NCBI GenBank assembly: GCA_017562135.1
Contig: QEYB01000368.1
Span: 1-64,000 of the forward strand
Length of the DNA stretch: 64,000 bases
Direction: 5' to 3'
Source: Dipylidium caninum
Taxonomy: Eukaryota > Platyhelminthes > Cestoda > Cyclophyllidea > Dipylidiidae
Shown: piece after piece, positions 12,201 to 25,726 of the stretch
Position numbering within the stretch: position 1 is the stretch's first letter
Layout: each line of letters opens with the position of its first letter
Translations under genes and position numbers: made by a program
The notes under the pieces: model-generated
What the model was told of the DNA's origin: nothing
What the model saw: only the letters and a program-made list of their open reading frames with translations
Database searches by the model: none

Positions 12201-15200
12201 GAATTTTTAATCCGCTGTTGCAATTCCTCCTTTCCACGGCCTCGCCGCGCCCTCTGCGTTTGATAGACCACTTCCTCACCGGTTCGAGGCGCCTCTCTCG
12301 GAGTCCATCCCCTCGACCGCACCACAAGAGAGGGCGACGACGGCCCTGGGGCCTCCACGAACGTGAGCCTAATCCACAGCCTTCCCCGCACGGCCCAAGG
12401 CCGGCACACTCGCTTAACCTCGCCTCTGCCTCCTCGTGGCTGTGGGCGGTCTTGCTTTGCCCAAACAACCACACGGCTGCTCTCGCCTGCCTGAGATACT
12501 AAAATGAGATTCGAGTGCCATACCGAGTGGCAGTCAAACCGGGATGTTTCATATTCAACCTACCATGCTCCCTGCTCAAATTAGCAAGGTTGAATTCCTG
12601 ACTTGCGGTTTGGTAGACCAACCTCCGAAAAGAGTATTTAATGAGCAAAAATGAGACAGAATTAGAAGTTGTGGAATATTCCCTTTCGAGAAACGGAATG
12701 TTCAGTCGGGTAGGGAGTCGGAGTTCGCATGATGACTCCTCCGGCGTTCCAGCTTGTCCGCCAACTCTTCCGACTTATTCGGCCACTTACACAATCCCGT
12801 TTATCAGTTCTGCGGAGATAACGGGAAGTATCTCGGGCGAAAATCAAAGTTATTTCCAAGGCAGGACCCGGACACAATCCCTTTGACGCCTCTGAGCCAG
12901 CCGCCGCATCGGGTGGGCATAAGACGCGCGTCCACAGTAACTCGTCGTCCTTCTAGGATTTCCTCACTCCTCACATTTTGGCACAATTCATTACCTCGTT
13001 GATACTCTGGTAAAGGCAAAATGTGCATCGGTCACTTGCACACTTAGCCCTACACCCGAAGACATCGTCTCTGCGCGATACAGAGCTCGCAGAGCCTTGG
13101 TTGCCTTGTCTCACCACAGCACTGCCCGTGACGATGAGCTTTGATTGACAGCTTTCGTTTTTGGTCTCGAGGCATGGAGAATGCGAATAGGACGTTATTT
13201 TTGCATCACAGAGAAGCTGATTGACCCTATTCAGCCGTTTTTTGTTGGAGCCAATCTTGCTTGCCACAAGTGGATCATGTAAGTAGCTGACGCAATTCCG
13301 TTGAAGGCGATGTCCCCGATGGCGCCTAGGCAGTCCGCTTTGAGGACCCGTCACCGATCACCACACCTCCCGCCGCCTCCGCCTCCGGGGAGATCAACAA
13401 AATCCTCTGTAATGAATGAAATCAATGCTTTGGAGGCTTTTGGCAGAGATACTCGGGTGAGGCTCATTTACTTCCGACACGGAGAACATGCCACCGTTTG
13501 TAGAGCCGAGAAGCGAGTCTGTGGGTCGTAGCTTCTTGTAGTAGCCGCCCCCATTTTCTTAGATTGGACAAAGCGTGACAGGAGGTCAGAAAAATCTAAA
13601 GAAGTTAGGGATAAATTCGATTACGGAGTGTATTCACACATGCGACCAACTACCAGCTATTCCGCCAACAGAGGCGATGAGTGCCTGCGGTGGCGGTCTG
13701 TTCCATTGGTGCAAGAGACGGTTTAGTGCATACGACCAGACTTTCAGGGGAATGACAAGTGGGCCCTCATGTGCACGCCTCCACACGCCTTGTGCCTTGT
13801 GGTTGTTTTTCACTCACTTTTGTCAACAACCCACGAAATGCCAACATTAACATGGCATGCTTAGAGTGTGGCTAGCATTACAGGAAGTTTTTTTGTGATA
13901 GAAGAGAGAAGTGTAGATTTATCTCACTTAACCTACCCGCCGCGCATTCCCCATCAACCACCTTGTTTGCTTGCCCGAACAGCCATTGCACGAGAAGCTC
14001 CCGAGAGGGCCAATGATCCGTTCTAGGTTTGTGAGATCGGTCACACCGGGGGCCCGATTTCGCGCTTCCCCAGGGGTAAGTTGCGTCGAGTTGTGGAACT
14101 CGTTTCTCTCAGGCTCGAAATCGCCACCTCGGCCTGCTCCAAAGCCTCTTACCTTCACCGTCATTTTGTTTCCACCTACACACGAAAGCACCCGCATGTC
14201 TGTGTCCACACCGCGAGATGGTCTAAGTCTCAGGTTAGGCAAGTCAGAATGCCTGAGAATAATAGAATTATTGAGCAGAGTTGGGAGTGGAAGAAGTGGC
14301 CCCACTTAACTAGCATCCAAGAAACAACGAGTAAGTTTAACAAAAGGGTCAGACAGTGAAAGACTGTGGACCGTGGAATGGAGAAGACTAGTGGAAACGA
14401 GTTTGCCCACTCAGAAGGGTCTTTTTGGCGTATTTCCAGAGGTAAGGCTCCTTCCTCACACAGTGACCAGACCTGGCAAAAAGACCTTGCAATGGTCCGG
14501 TGGACGAAGTTGTATTCACATTTAGCGTGCTCCTTTGGCCCATCACATCCTTCCAAAAGAGATGCCGAGAAGCCAAATCACTTCATGCCGTGGACCGCCC
14601 TTTTCTGCGCAACGGTAGCATTCAAAGCATTGTCGTTTGCTTATGACCTTGAAAAACTTTGTTTTTGCCTGCTCGGCCACTTAGAGCCACCTGAATGCGC
14701 ATGCCCAGGCTTCCGAAACTCACCATCCCATCACTAACAGCTCATCTCCGTTTTCCCGTCCACAGGCCTCGCCCGTCAGAGGAAGCTCCTTAGCTCCGAG
14801 ATTCGCTGGTGAAGTGGTACGTGGTACAAAGATGAAAGGCACGGGGATGGGTGGCACCGTTGGGAGAAGTGCGCACGTATGTGTACACAACGCCAGAAAA
14901 GGCTCCGGAGCCTGTGATGTTTTGATTGGATAGAGAGAGGATAGCGGACCGGAATGACCAATTTGTGGCAGGAGTGACGAAGATGAGATATTCACGCCAA
15001 GACGAGAACTGAGTACCTCTTTGCTAAAGGTCTGGAGGTTAAGTAAATCGACTTAATTGAGCTAACTACGCCTTTGTGGTGTTGGGACAGAGGTTGAGGA
15101 CAGTGGGTGGGAAAACTCACAAATAAACGCAACAGGTCAAAGGCAGTGTAGCTAAGCCCAAATGAGTTGCTGAAAGGAACGACACACACGCTTCCATCGG

Positions 15201-16491
15201 TCGGGTGACTTATTTTGTACGAAGAGGACATGTTGGCAACGCGTCAGCGCATTCACCAACGCTAGCGAGAGTTCCATGTCCCTATTCTCTGTGTTGTAGA
15301 CAAAGTCGCCGGGGGACTCAGTGGCTTCGCGCACAAGCGATGAAACGGTAATATAGTGTACTCTGCGCGTTTTTTACAGCTTCCTGCAAAGCAACAAACA
15401 TTATATCGGCCAAAACTGCCCTTTAGAAACCACCGACGTCTCGATTTTTGAAGACGGCCGAGGAAGCAGACATTCGCGAGCGTATCAGCACCCGTCGCAA
15501 GATGCGCGACGTTGAGGTGGGTTGTGGGGCATTCTACTAAGACATTGGCAGCAGGCACAGAGTGAATTTGGAATTCCTTTTAGTCGCGATTGGACAAAAT
15601 TTTGGACTACGAGTTGCCCTCTGCCACTGGATTCAAAAAGATGCGGAGTTCGTTGCGCGACATCAACGACAAAATGGCACAGCACCGTCTGCTCATAGAC
15701 CGCTACTCAGGGCTTCAAATGAACGAGATCAACGAACCGGTGGCAGACCGCGTGGCCGCCAAAGTCGATGAGCTGATACCCAGGTGAGAAAATGGCATCT
15801 CTTAGCTGATTCCGAAAGGTGTTCCCATCATGGTAGCCTTCATTAGCGATTGGTTTGACGAGAGGAAGTGCAGTCTGGCGAAGTGGAAATTTTTCTTGCT
15901 TTTAGAGTGCCTGCCCTGTCGGGGGTACAAAACCCGTTCAAGACCCGAAGTGATGAAATCACCAGTTCCTTTGATCCAAGACTCATACCGGTAAGTTAAT
16001 ATGAACGCCCAACACTCCTAACCTGTTACGCGATTTCAGCAAGTGTAAGGGAACTTGCCGCAGAAGATCTGACCCAACCATGCGCTCCTATAAAAGAAGG
16101 GTGGAATGTGCCACGGAAAGGCTCCGACCAGGGCCTTTGTTCCGTCATGCAGAAGCAGTTCGCACACTTTATCAGGGGGAGTAGCAAACTCGGTTCGGAG
16201 CGAGCCTCTTAGGGACGACGGGGTGGCGGTTGCGGTCAACGCAGTGGGTTAGCGACGACACAAACTCATTTTGACTGTGGATAAAACATCAGACTGACTT
16301 GTGGCATGCGTGTGTTGCAGGGCTACTCAACGGGTCTCTGCGTGACGCCGAACGAGGGGACCTGGGAGCTGCGCGGGCGCATCCGAAACCTACTGTGCAG
16401 GACCCGAGAGACGAGCCGCAAGGACGCCGCCAACCCTCATTTGAGGCCCTTCTCTGCCACTCGCAGAACGCCCACCTCGGTCGTGGAGTAG
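9211..16491 (+). CDS. Unrecognised multi-exon gene, Pro/Arg-rich protein (~382 aa)
   Basis: I do not recognise the family. The model has nine exons: 9211-9346, 11093-11229, 11396-11521, 13307-13456, 13983-14075, 14766-14816, 15584-15783, 15906-15990 and 16321-16491. They use GT-AG junctions (for example gtaagg, gtgagt, gtaagt, gtacgt) and keep frame to a TAG stop. Most internal introns are phase 0, so the short exons 4-6 could be alternative. The start is the ATG at 9211 (MEPFAYEDYSDFDAGELDF), an acidic, aromatic N-terminus. Exon 2 encodes a charged, helix-prone stretch; exons 3-6 are Ser/Pro/Arg-rich with a PPPPPP run; exon 7 (KMRSSLRDINDKMAQHRLL) looks helical or coiled-coil. No membrane segment or signal peptide is evident. 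The core of exons 1, 2, 7 and 8 is better supported than exons 3-6 and 9. A cytoskeletal or scaffold role would only be a guess. Confidence 0.5.
11271..11303. repeat. Short pentanucleotide tandem repeat
   Basis: Units of CTGTC followed by GTGCC units (ctgtcctgtcctgtc then gtgccgtgccgtgccg) form two adjoining pentamer arrays inside an intron of the unknown gene at 9211-16491. Confidence 0.8.
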
Positions 16492-17643
16492 GGCGCTTTC
16501 CTCGTGGCCTCATGTTTTGTCTCTTCGCTAACACTACTAGTCGTTGCAGAGCATATGACCCTAATCAGCTTCATCCCACACAGCCGACATGCTTCTCTTC
16601 GAGTCTGATAACCGCGAAAATACACGAAATAGGCTGCTGAAAAGCAGTACAAACAGATCTAACTTTAAAAGGGAGAAGCTTTAGCCGGTTCCGAATAACC
16701 GCTTAAAAGGCCACCATTGTCAACGATACCCCCTACTTTGGTTTCATTCGATGTGGTGAGAGAAGAAGAGGTGTAACACAACTCTCATGTGAGTGATGAA
16801 GTGAATCGGCGACCCCTGAGGGTGGTGTTCCCCTCACCAGGTATCGCCGCATCTTGACACGTCCGAACGACCATTCACCGTTCACATCTCGACTGCCTCA
16901 CTGACCGTTACGGAAGATAGTGCGGGGGTGCTTGCGTGGGGATGGGTATCACATTGGCGCGTTCTAACGGAATTGCGAAACCACCCTCACAGGGCCACAG
17001 AACCCAAGAAATGGATGCTCATGTGCAGATCGGGGATTATATCTGAACAGAGCGGAAAAAAATTAGGATATTTCAAGAATAAATGTGGTTGTCAGACCTG
17101 TAGAGGTTGTACATGGAAGCCAATTCCACGACGGTAAAACACGGTAAGAAGAGATGGTAAGTCCAAGCTCCCGACGCCGACTACAGACGGACGCCATACG
17201 ATCAGTCATGGCCCATATCGCGAATGAGTTCGGCTCCCTTTCGGTGAGACTATAAAGCCGGACTCAGGGTCCCCAGGGATCGGATTATGGCGGCAGATGA
17301 ATACAAAGCGCTGCGGTAAAGTGGGACTTCGAATATCCCAATTCTGCTTGCAGTGGAATAGACACGGGCCACAAGACTGACAGCATCTTGTAAATTAATT
17401 TGCAATGAAAAGCAAAAGATGAGAGTGCCGAGGGTGCCAAAGAAAGTAAAATGGTTTTATTCAGGTGGAGGCATTGCATTGATGTATACAAGGCACATAA
17501 CGAAGGGAGTGGTGAATAACCACCATGTGAGTTAAGAGAGTCCTACAGCACTATGTACACGAACTTAAGGCTTAACTTCGTCTTCTCAAGCCACATTTCG
17601 GGCCTTATTTTGCCTTATTTCGCGTTGCTTTACTCGAAAGTCT
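16492..17643. other. Intergenic, tail-to-tail between two genes
   Basis: The upstream + strand gene ends at 16491 and the RASSF gene on the minus strand ends at 17644, so this is a shared 3' region. It holds a candidate minus-strand poly(A) signal at 17456-17461 and an AATAAA on the + strand near 17078. No coding sequence is seen. Confidence 0.5.
17456..17461 (-). terminator. Candidate poly(A) signal for the RASSF gene
   Basis: AATAAA on the minus strand, about 180 nt past the RASSF stop codon. It is the first canonical hexamer I see downstream of that stop. Confidence 0.45.
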
Positions 17644-20600
17644 TCAGCTCTTCCCTCCTCTCCTTCCCAACTCCCCTTTCTGCTGCTGTTGCTGCTGCTG
17701 GCTTTCGTTTAGGAGATGGGTCTGACTTGTCTTCAAGGGAGAGTCAACTCCATCTGGAGGCATGGCAAGAAGGGAGCAGGCAGGGGCGGTAGGTGAGACG
17801 TCTGGGGATGGAGCAGCCCTTACACCCCTGTAAGCTTCGGAATTGTCAGTTTCCTCCGACGGAGGAGCATCAAAATTCGATCCAACGCCTTCTGCAGAAA
17901 AAAGGAGGTAGCACGAGGACATCAGCCACGAACCATTTCAACCTCAGTTATTGTCGTATTTTACTTCATAGAGCAAGTGCATGCAGGCCCATACGCGGGC
18001 ATAAGGACAGGAAAATCCAAAGTGTGGCTGTGAACAAAAAAGTGGGTGAGAAACCATTAAACAGAAGAGGGGGACCAAATGGGCGACGGATTCTCAGTGC
18101 CATTGTGGCATAACTGTAAACCGACCTCCAAAGCCTTTTTGCATGTTTCTGCTCATGCAATAAAGAAGGTAGTATTTCAGATAGGAAGTAACTGCTTGTG
18201 TCCTCTACAATTCATAAGGTTTGAGTTCGCTTACCTATCAGTTTTAGAACTAAAGAGCAGCAATGGACTGTGGCGGTGTTTTCTACCATTAGACATGCAA
18301 TTTGTAATATCGAGCCAGGTTTTGGGACAAACAAATACAAATAAAGGTAAGGAGAAGTGCCTGGCCGAAGGTCTCCTTTACTATGCGCTAGTGGACTAGT
18401 ACTAAATGAACCAAAGAAGTAACCGAGCAACCGAGAAACAGTTTTTGAAGAATGGATGTGGAAGAGAGAGAGAGAGAGGTGCACAAACACACATCAAACA
18501 TAAACACACCAAAAGAGGGCGTGGTCGAGGAGGTTCCAAATGGTGCCGCTGGTTCGGCCTCGTGGTCAGCATCTCCGGCGCCGTTGTTGTTATCGCCAGA
18601 CGTGTGGTTGTGAACGGGGGAGCAGCACTTAACTCGCTGGAGGAACTTAGCGCGGAAGTTTAGGAGGCGCAAAATCTCGCGTTTGCGGATTTGGTATTTT
18701 AATTCTATCCTACGCCGGTAATCAGCCTCCTCCCGATTGAGAATGTTCAGGAAAGTTCGCAGCTCCGCTTCGGAAAAACACGACCACTAAAAAAACATGA
18801 GGAAGTGCACACGAGCCGTCCTTCGTCCGTCACCCAAAATCGTCTAAAACGGTTATCTCATTGTGTTCCCCTCACCGGATGTACCTGATGCATTGATATG
18901 CATCGGAATGATCAAAGATGCATAAAAAGAGTAATAATCAGCATGATTTCATAAACTCAAAACAGAGGAAATGATGCACCAAAATCAGACTCATTCCTCT
19001 AGGCTAACTGAATGTTGTATGAGCCGTGTCACCCAAATTTAAAATAAAAAACGCAAGAAAAACTTACTTCAATGTCTCCGGTCTCGTTCTCCTGCAATAC
19101 AATGCGTTTTATAGAGAGAAGAGAGTTGAAATAATCGCGATGCAATGCGTCGCCTGACCCGCCGTCCAGCTCGACGGTGGGGTCCAACGTCCACTGGAGC
19201 ACCAGACCGAGTGGTGACTCGTCGTCGAATAACTTGCGCACGGTGACTGAAGTAAGCAAAATACACCGCCGCCGAGGTACCGGCCGCAGCAAGGGCAGGA
19301 CATGCGATCATTCGTTTGTTTGGTCGAAAATGAAGAGCTATCAGTAGTCAACGTTTCTATTAACGCAGAGATGCTGATGTAAATTATCTGCAGCTACAAA
19401 GTGCGCCGACTTGAAATGGCGGTAGAAGATGTATTTAGGCTTTATTAGTTGATAAGCGCATTTCGGGTTGGTGTAGATGTCTCGACAGGCGTCCAGACAA
19501 TTCCACTCAGCGAAGTGGAGCTACTTTGTACTATTGCCTCCAGTGGAAGACAAAAAGGCTTTAGCATCTGCCCTTACTAAAAATCTACTTGCTATTAAAA
19601 TGGAAATAAGAGAATGAATAGCGCTCGGGATCGGTTATTCCGGTCCAGATAACGAGATCTCTCGAATAATGTCACGCGGACGATCGGATGACAGTAGACA
19701 AATGACAAGGAATGTAGAGACAGTTTAGAGCCAGAAAGTTATACTATCATCCAGTGATAAGGAGTAACAGCTCAAATGGGCGTCAAGACATTTTTTTGCG
19801 AAAATTTGAGCGTAGACACAACAGTAAACTCATCAGAAATATGCGCCCAACTTCAAGCAGTAGGGGGATGTCCTCGTTAAGTCATCCACCGAGAATAAGG
19901 AGTGGCCCAATATAATCCTCAAACATTGTTTTATCCACCCTAACCGTGTCAACATGTTCTCCTAAAGTACTATACACTGTGCACAAAGGCCTCGCACTTC
20001 CGAGGACCAAAATGAATCGTCTCAAGTTTTAGTGCTACACTTGATTGAACAGAACTGTCAAAACCATGCTTACTCCAATCAGCGGACATTTCGGAAACGG
20101 GTTTTGGAAGGCGACTTGTTTAGTTTTAACATATTATTATTGCAAAACAGAGAAAAGTTCTCATTAGTGGGAAAGTAAAGAAAAGTCAAGTGTCTCACCC
20201 TCATTCTCGCTGAAAATGGTGTGCTCGTAAAGGGCGAACTTCTGGGGGTTGTCGCTGATGTTGAAACGAGCCAGCAGACTGGCTATCACCTCGCTCGCGG
20301 TTGTCGACCTTTAATTACAAGAATGAAATATTCGAGTGGAAATAAGCGTCGAAAGCCTTCTTCAGCAAAAACAAGTAAAAAAACCACTTATTGAGGCGGC
20401 AATTTGAAGATTGTCAATAAAGCAAAGTGAACTACTTTGGTGATAAACACAGACGCAGTAAATGGCCTTCTACGAAAATCAACATTTCAAAGATGGACGT
20501 GTTCAATAACGTCTATTTGGAGGAGGAAAATAATGACGGTTCACGTAGACCGGCCTCAGGCAATCGACGCCTGTATGGAAGGCGAGTAGCCTATTAAAAA

Positions 20601-23600
20601 TGTACCTCATTCAAGTGTGATGTTTATCACAGGGCACTCCTGATCTACAGGGCGGAAGCGCTGAATTTCGATACGGAACCAAGAAAGTCCCAAAATCCCT
20701 AAATTACTTTCTCCACGGCGCCGATTGTGTCACCCATCAAATTTAGAACAAAGACCTCAAAACAGTTTAATAAATCCCTTAAAAATAAAAATAGGAATGG
20801 AGAAAAGGAGAAACAAAGACTTGGATTGGCGGGTATCAAACGGTAAGAATCTCAACTTTAAGTCACACTCACAGGTGTACATGAAGGAGTTTAGAACTAC
20901 CCCGAGGCAGGCGGAAGGAAGTGACGCGGCCAGTCGTCTTGTGGCTCAATTTGGTCGAATCCCCATTGGACGAAGGTGTGGCAGTCACCGTCTCCTCGCC
21001 ACTAGAGGGATCGTCATCACCGCCACCACCAACAATATCAAAGATGGAGGGTGGCCGTGAGGTGAGCATCATGCGTACTGGACGAATGAGGTTAATGTGC
21101 ACACGAACTTGGCCTTCGCAATCTCCTGGGGGTAGCTTGGGCGTCTGAATGAGGGCAGAAGACAAATGAAGCGATGTGTGCAGTCGGGCACAGGTGTAGA
21201 AAGTAAGAGTAGGGCGACCCAAAGCCAAAGTTTGTCCGGTACAGTGGCTACTTTCCGTCATAACACAGAAAATCGGAAAAATCATTAATAATTGTAAAAA
21301 TAGCTGCTACTTCCGTAAAAATATGAGCGGTCGTTACAAAATGCCATGAAGTAACAAAAAAGTAAACGCGATACAGACAAACGTTGTGGGAAGCGACGTT
21401 CAACTCCTAAACTTGTTAGATAAGGAACTAACGCTAAAGAACCGCACGAGCCACCTCAATGGAGAATTGCATGCGAAGAGGGCGATAAAGCAACATCCTG
21501 TTATGACTAAGTTCACATCCTTAAAATGCGACTGCTAAGTTGGTGCACGCACCATTTTGACACAGAGACCGAAGTCGTTTCCATTGAAGATGTCCAGCCG
21601 CTTTGCAAGCTCCACGGGCTTCCAGGGGAGCACAGCATTACGAGGACCGATTGTGACCTTGGTGTAGGTGATCTCTTCTGTCCCTGTCTGATGCCCGGTA
21701 ACCGCAGCCAAATTAGTGGCCTGCATGTGGCTGCTCATGACCACAAGTGGTTCCTCGGCGGTTGAGGCAGGACTCAATTGCCACACGGAAAGGCCTCGCT
21801 CACGAATATCGCGTTGGTCGAGGCTACTGATTTCATAGGCTTCGACGGTGGACGAGGCGAGGCCGATGCCAGTGGTGTGACGGCGCGAGGGCAACTGCGG
21901 AGCGTGGGAACTACGGCGACGTCCACACGGCTGCAGCATTGATTGAGGACGCGTCGACATTCCCCGTGATAGTGGCGGTGAGGTCATTTGGCGCTCCTCT
22001 CCCGTTTCTTCCGACTTATGGTCCTTTTGTGAGGTAGTGTCAACTTAAGGGAATGACAAAAGCGCAACTGAAAGACGTGCAACTCCAAACCGTTTCACTC
22101 GCCACACGAAGTACACGCCAAGACAACTATGAGGTAATCCTTTAGGAGAACAGTCAAAATTACCCCTTCGCTCTCGAGGCCTTTTCGCTTGCACAAACCA
22201 GCAATTTGAGGCAATTTCGGCTAAAGTGTGGAAGCATTTAACAAGTACTTTAAAATAATTTGTCTCCAAATAGTTTTAGATGAAGCATGCAGAATATTTG
22301 GTTAAATCTGTTCCTTTTAAATGTACACAAATGGAAAAAAACATAACTGACGAAATTTCCCGACTAATATTCTTGCAAATTGGCCAACGGCACTAAGCCC
22401 ACCTCGATTATAACAGAGACGACTGCCCAGAACTCTGCGTTGTTCACATCAGGTCAGCTTCGCCCCATCGAATTTGCATATAGCGTCTTCCTTCCCAATT
22501 TTTGTTTGGCATATATAATGGTTTCACAAATAATGTTCACGACGAGGTCATATTAGAAATGATTAGTTGTGCTGTGGGGTATAGGCTAGGTGTAAATTGT
22601 ACGTTTGGTGGAACTTCTTTGTATTCTCTGAAAACTACCCATTTTGAACTGCTTGCACCCTCCGAGGTTTCGCTTTCGCTCTTCATAATTATAATTTTGC
22701 GTCGTTCCACAACTCCTACTTCCTCGCTATCTTCTGTACAAGATTCATTTTTTTCGGGAGTAATCCGTCGGGAATCAATTTAATTTCTTAATCTAAAGCG
22801 GCCAAATTGAATTTGCCCGAACTCGAGACGATCTACCCTCGAAGACATATTTTTAGGGGCTCAAAAACGTCCTAAAGACGGTTACGAGCGAATGCTATGC
22901 TAAGACTAACTAAACTAAGCGAAGATTTGGCTAAAAATGCAAGGCCGAGCCTAGTCCACAAAAGTATTTCAGGGAGAAATATCATATCACACATCATAAA
23001 TAAGCAGGTCGAGTTTAAAAAAAAGTCCGTAGTGCCGTATCTGCGTCGCTCGAGGGCAAAGGGTGAGACCGAGACAAAAGTGCCGATAGCGTGCAGAGCA
23101 TTTGTCCAACCGAGTAAGACGGCATTTTACATATGAAAATGCTTTTTAAACTTTGGCCCAGGCGAACTGGAGTACAAACTGCCCCATTAATGAATTCACA
23201 ACACAGATTACGGAAATATCTAGCGATGTTTGTAACGAGCACATCTGAATATAACGGTAATATAAACATGGTTTCAACCAAAAGCATGTACTAAGTTTAA
23301 CGATGCTCAGATTTCCAAACCATTGTAATAAGTCCGTGATTTTGTATCATATAAACAGATATAGGGAAAATTGTTTCCATATCGTCGACATTTTTGGAAA
23401 GGAAAGAAGCTGTGTACGTAAACGAATTTCAACCGGTTTTGTCAGATGTAAAAGTACGAAAAAAGGCTTAACTCCCGAAGAGAATCGAAAAACAGCAAAC
23501 CAACAGTCGCAAGAGCACGCAAAAGCACTCGCTAGCAAATATTAAGGAAATTGCATTCATTTTTTACTTCTACTCTCATCGCAGATTAGACAAAGCAGAG

Positions 23601-25726
23601 GTCACATACGAACGTGGAGAGAAAACGAAATGTTGACGAGACTAGAAACTCGATATCAGATAAAAAAACAAATGGACACTTCATTTTCAGCCTTGGAAAA
23701 ACTTGCTAGGAGTTCCTAAGGCTAATGAGAAGCTCTAATGTTCATCTAATGTAGTAAGTTTGACACCTTGCTACGCCAAATAATATGAAATAAAATTGGG
23801 TCATTATCAAAAGTATTGGTCTAGGATACTCGAAAGATTCAAGAGACCACAGTCTAACAATGAAAATTTCCCTAAAGCGAATGTCTTAATTCCGCAGGGA
23901 ATGGTAACCGAGTACAGTGAAGAATATAACTTCAAATTACATAACAGCACTTCAATCGGACAGCGTACGAAAGGAAAAAAATAAAAGAAGTCCTCTGGTC
24001 AAATGGCCCAAAAAGTCACCGAATTTTCAATTCAGGTAATTTGATAGTCTAAGATTTATTTATAAGTCGCGGTATTCTGAAGAAGGCTACAAAGCATAAA
24101 AAAGGCAAAAAACAAAGAGACTCACTGGAGTTAAAGAGACCAAAATGATGGTCTGGACGCGAAACTGGAGAAAAACTGCCCGACTTGTCCAGCACGCAAT
24201 TTTGGCCAACACACGATACCGTTGGTCTTTGACGTAGCAGTTGATCCTCCTTTAAAATTGTCAAAAGCGTTACAAGAGCCGAGAGCCAACATTTGTCGCA
24301 TTTAATTGATGCAAAAGGAGCCTTGGCTGGAGTGCGGACATCAGACCTGGTTTCAAGTGGCTCGCGGAGGGCCATTGATAAATTATGGTTAAAGTGAGCA
24401 GAATGAAAGGTGTATGAAAATTTCAAGCAAAAGGACGCTATTTTTCAAGAATAAAGAGCATAATACAAGAAAAATTACTTTGAGAGTATTAAAGAAGTAT
24501 GGTATTGAATTAAAGTCAATTCGAATCGGACATGATAAAGACAAATAAATGTAAAACGATGCCCGTGCCATTGGATATAAGAATCACGGTGAATCTCTAA
24601 GAAGGGGTAAGTATACAAACATGGGAGGACGATCTGCAGTTAGGTGAATGCCGAGAACTTTCTCCTCCGTTTACAGCGTTATATTCGTCCGGATCAATAA
24701 CACAGCCATCACCACCATAAACATCATCGGAGTGAGTGTTGGCGCTGGTAGTTATGGTCCTAACCGGCGGAGGACTGATCTCGCAATAGTTGGTGACTTT
24801 GTTTTTGCACAACCAGTGGCAAGTCATATGGCAGTCTATAGGACAAGAGTCAATATTTGCCTTAGTTAATAAAGGAATAATGAAAATGGCTAAGCATCCA
24901 TGTAACGAATTGCAACCAGACGCAACTTTGTAAGTAGATAACCTATAGAGAAATTGCGAATCATCAACGAAATCATGTACAAAGGGTAGCTGTCGTTTCC
25001 GTAATGAAATGTACGAGTAGAATGCGCGATTAGCACTCCTATTTACCTAAATTCACAAGTTACACAACCGACTTCTGTGGTCTCCTAGGATCTATTTGGC
25101 TAGCGTTCGCAATTGAGCTAACATGTGGAAACAGTTTAATTTAAATATCTGAAAAGAAATTATATTGACTAGAATAAGGACTGAAAATCGGTCTTTCGAT
25201 GATACAAAATTTTTAAAGAGATAGCGTTACCAGCACATCGTTGACATACAGGTCCCCATCCAAGACCCCAAATAGGTTGATTACAGTAATCGCAGAAAGT
25301 GTCCAATTCCAGGGGGATAGGGCAAAAAGCATGCCCACCCGTTTTACCCTTTACACTAGAAAAAAGTTCTCTAGGGTTTTCATCCGATATTTTATGGAGT
25401 CGGATGAATTCGGTTCGCATTGGTTCCGGGATCTCGGTATACGCGGAAAAGCGCCGCGCCCCGTGTGACTCCAGGACGCCCATATTCTCTTCTGGCAAAA
25501 GTCGTTCAGTCACAAGAATCTGATTGCTAAATTCGTTTTCGGGTTTTGAAAACCTTGGGAGGGTTACGTTTTGGCGTCGTAGCAGCTCCTTACGAGGAGG
25601 CACGGTCGACTGAGAGTGTCTGATAAGGCTAATAAAGGTACGTCGAATACCATCCAATAAACCAAATCCTCCACTTTGGTGTTTCTTCAAAGTGCGGATG
25701 GAAGGCGGATTTCCGGACGCGTTCAT
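17644..25726 (-). CDS. RASSF1/5-like: Ras-association domain family protein, RASSF1/5 type (C1-RA-SARAH)
   Basis: A Ras-effector tumour-suppressor-type scaffold that binds Ras/Rap GTPases through its RA domain and Hippo (MST) kinases through its SARAH helix. Exons on the minus strand, in order: 25726-25231, 24835-24621, 24249-24126, 22043-21553, 21144-20873, 20308-20199, 19246-19068, 18786-18510 and 17891-17644. All junctions are GT-AG and the frame holds to the stop, giving about 803 aa. The C1 zinc finger is at about residues 131-183 (HAFCPIPL, CDYC, HMTCHWLC, NYC), split by intron 1. The RA domain is at about 515-630 (TSFRLPRGSSKLLHVHL, DNPQKFALYEH, VTVRKLFDDESPLGL, LQENETGDIEW). SARAH is at about 632-680 (AELRTFLNILNREEADYRRR). 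The protein is twice the usual 340-420 aa, because of a long N-terminus, a long C1-RA linker and a C-terminal tail with seven Gln. The start is the ATG at 25726. Family is certain; the RASSF1 versus RASSF5 assignment is not. Confidence 0.92.
17681..17702 (-). repeat. CAG repeat encoding poly-Gln in the RASSF tail
   Basis: CAG/CAA codons on the minus strand encode seven consecutive Gln at about residues 786-792 of the RASSF protein, close to its C-terminus. Confidence 0.85.

Noticed and set aside
12641..12886. 81-codon frame beginning MSKNETELEVVEYS
   Set aside because: Lies in an intron of the unknown gene at 9.2-16.5 kb, single exon, no similarity and no repeat copies seen.
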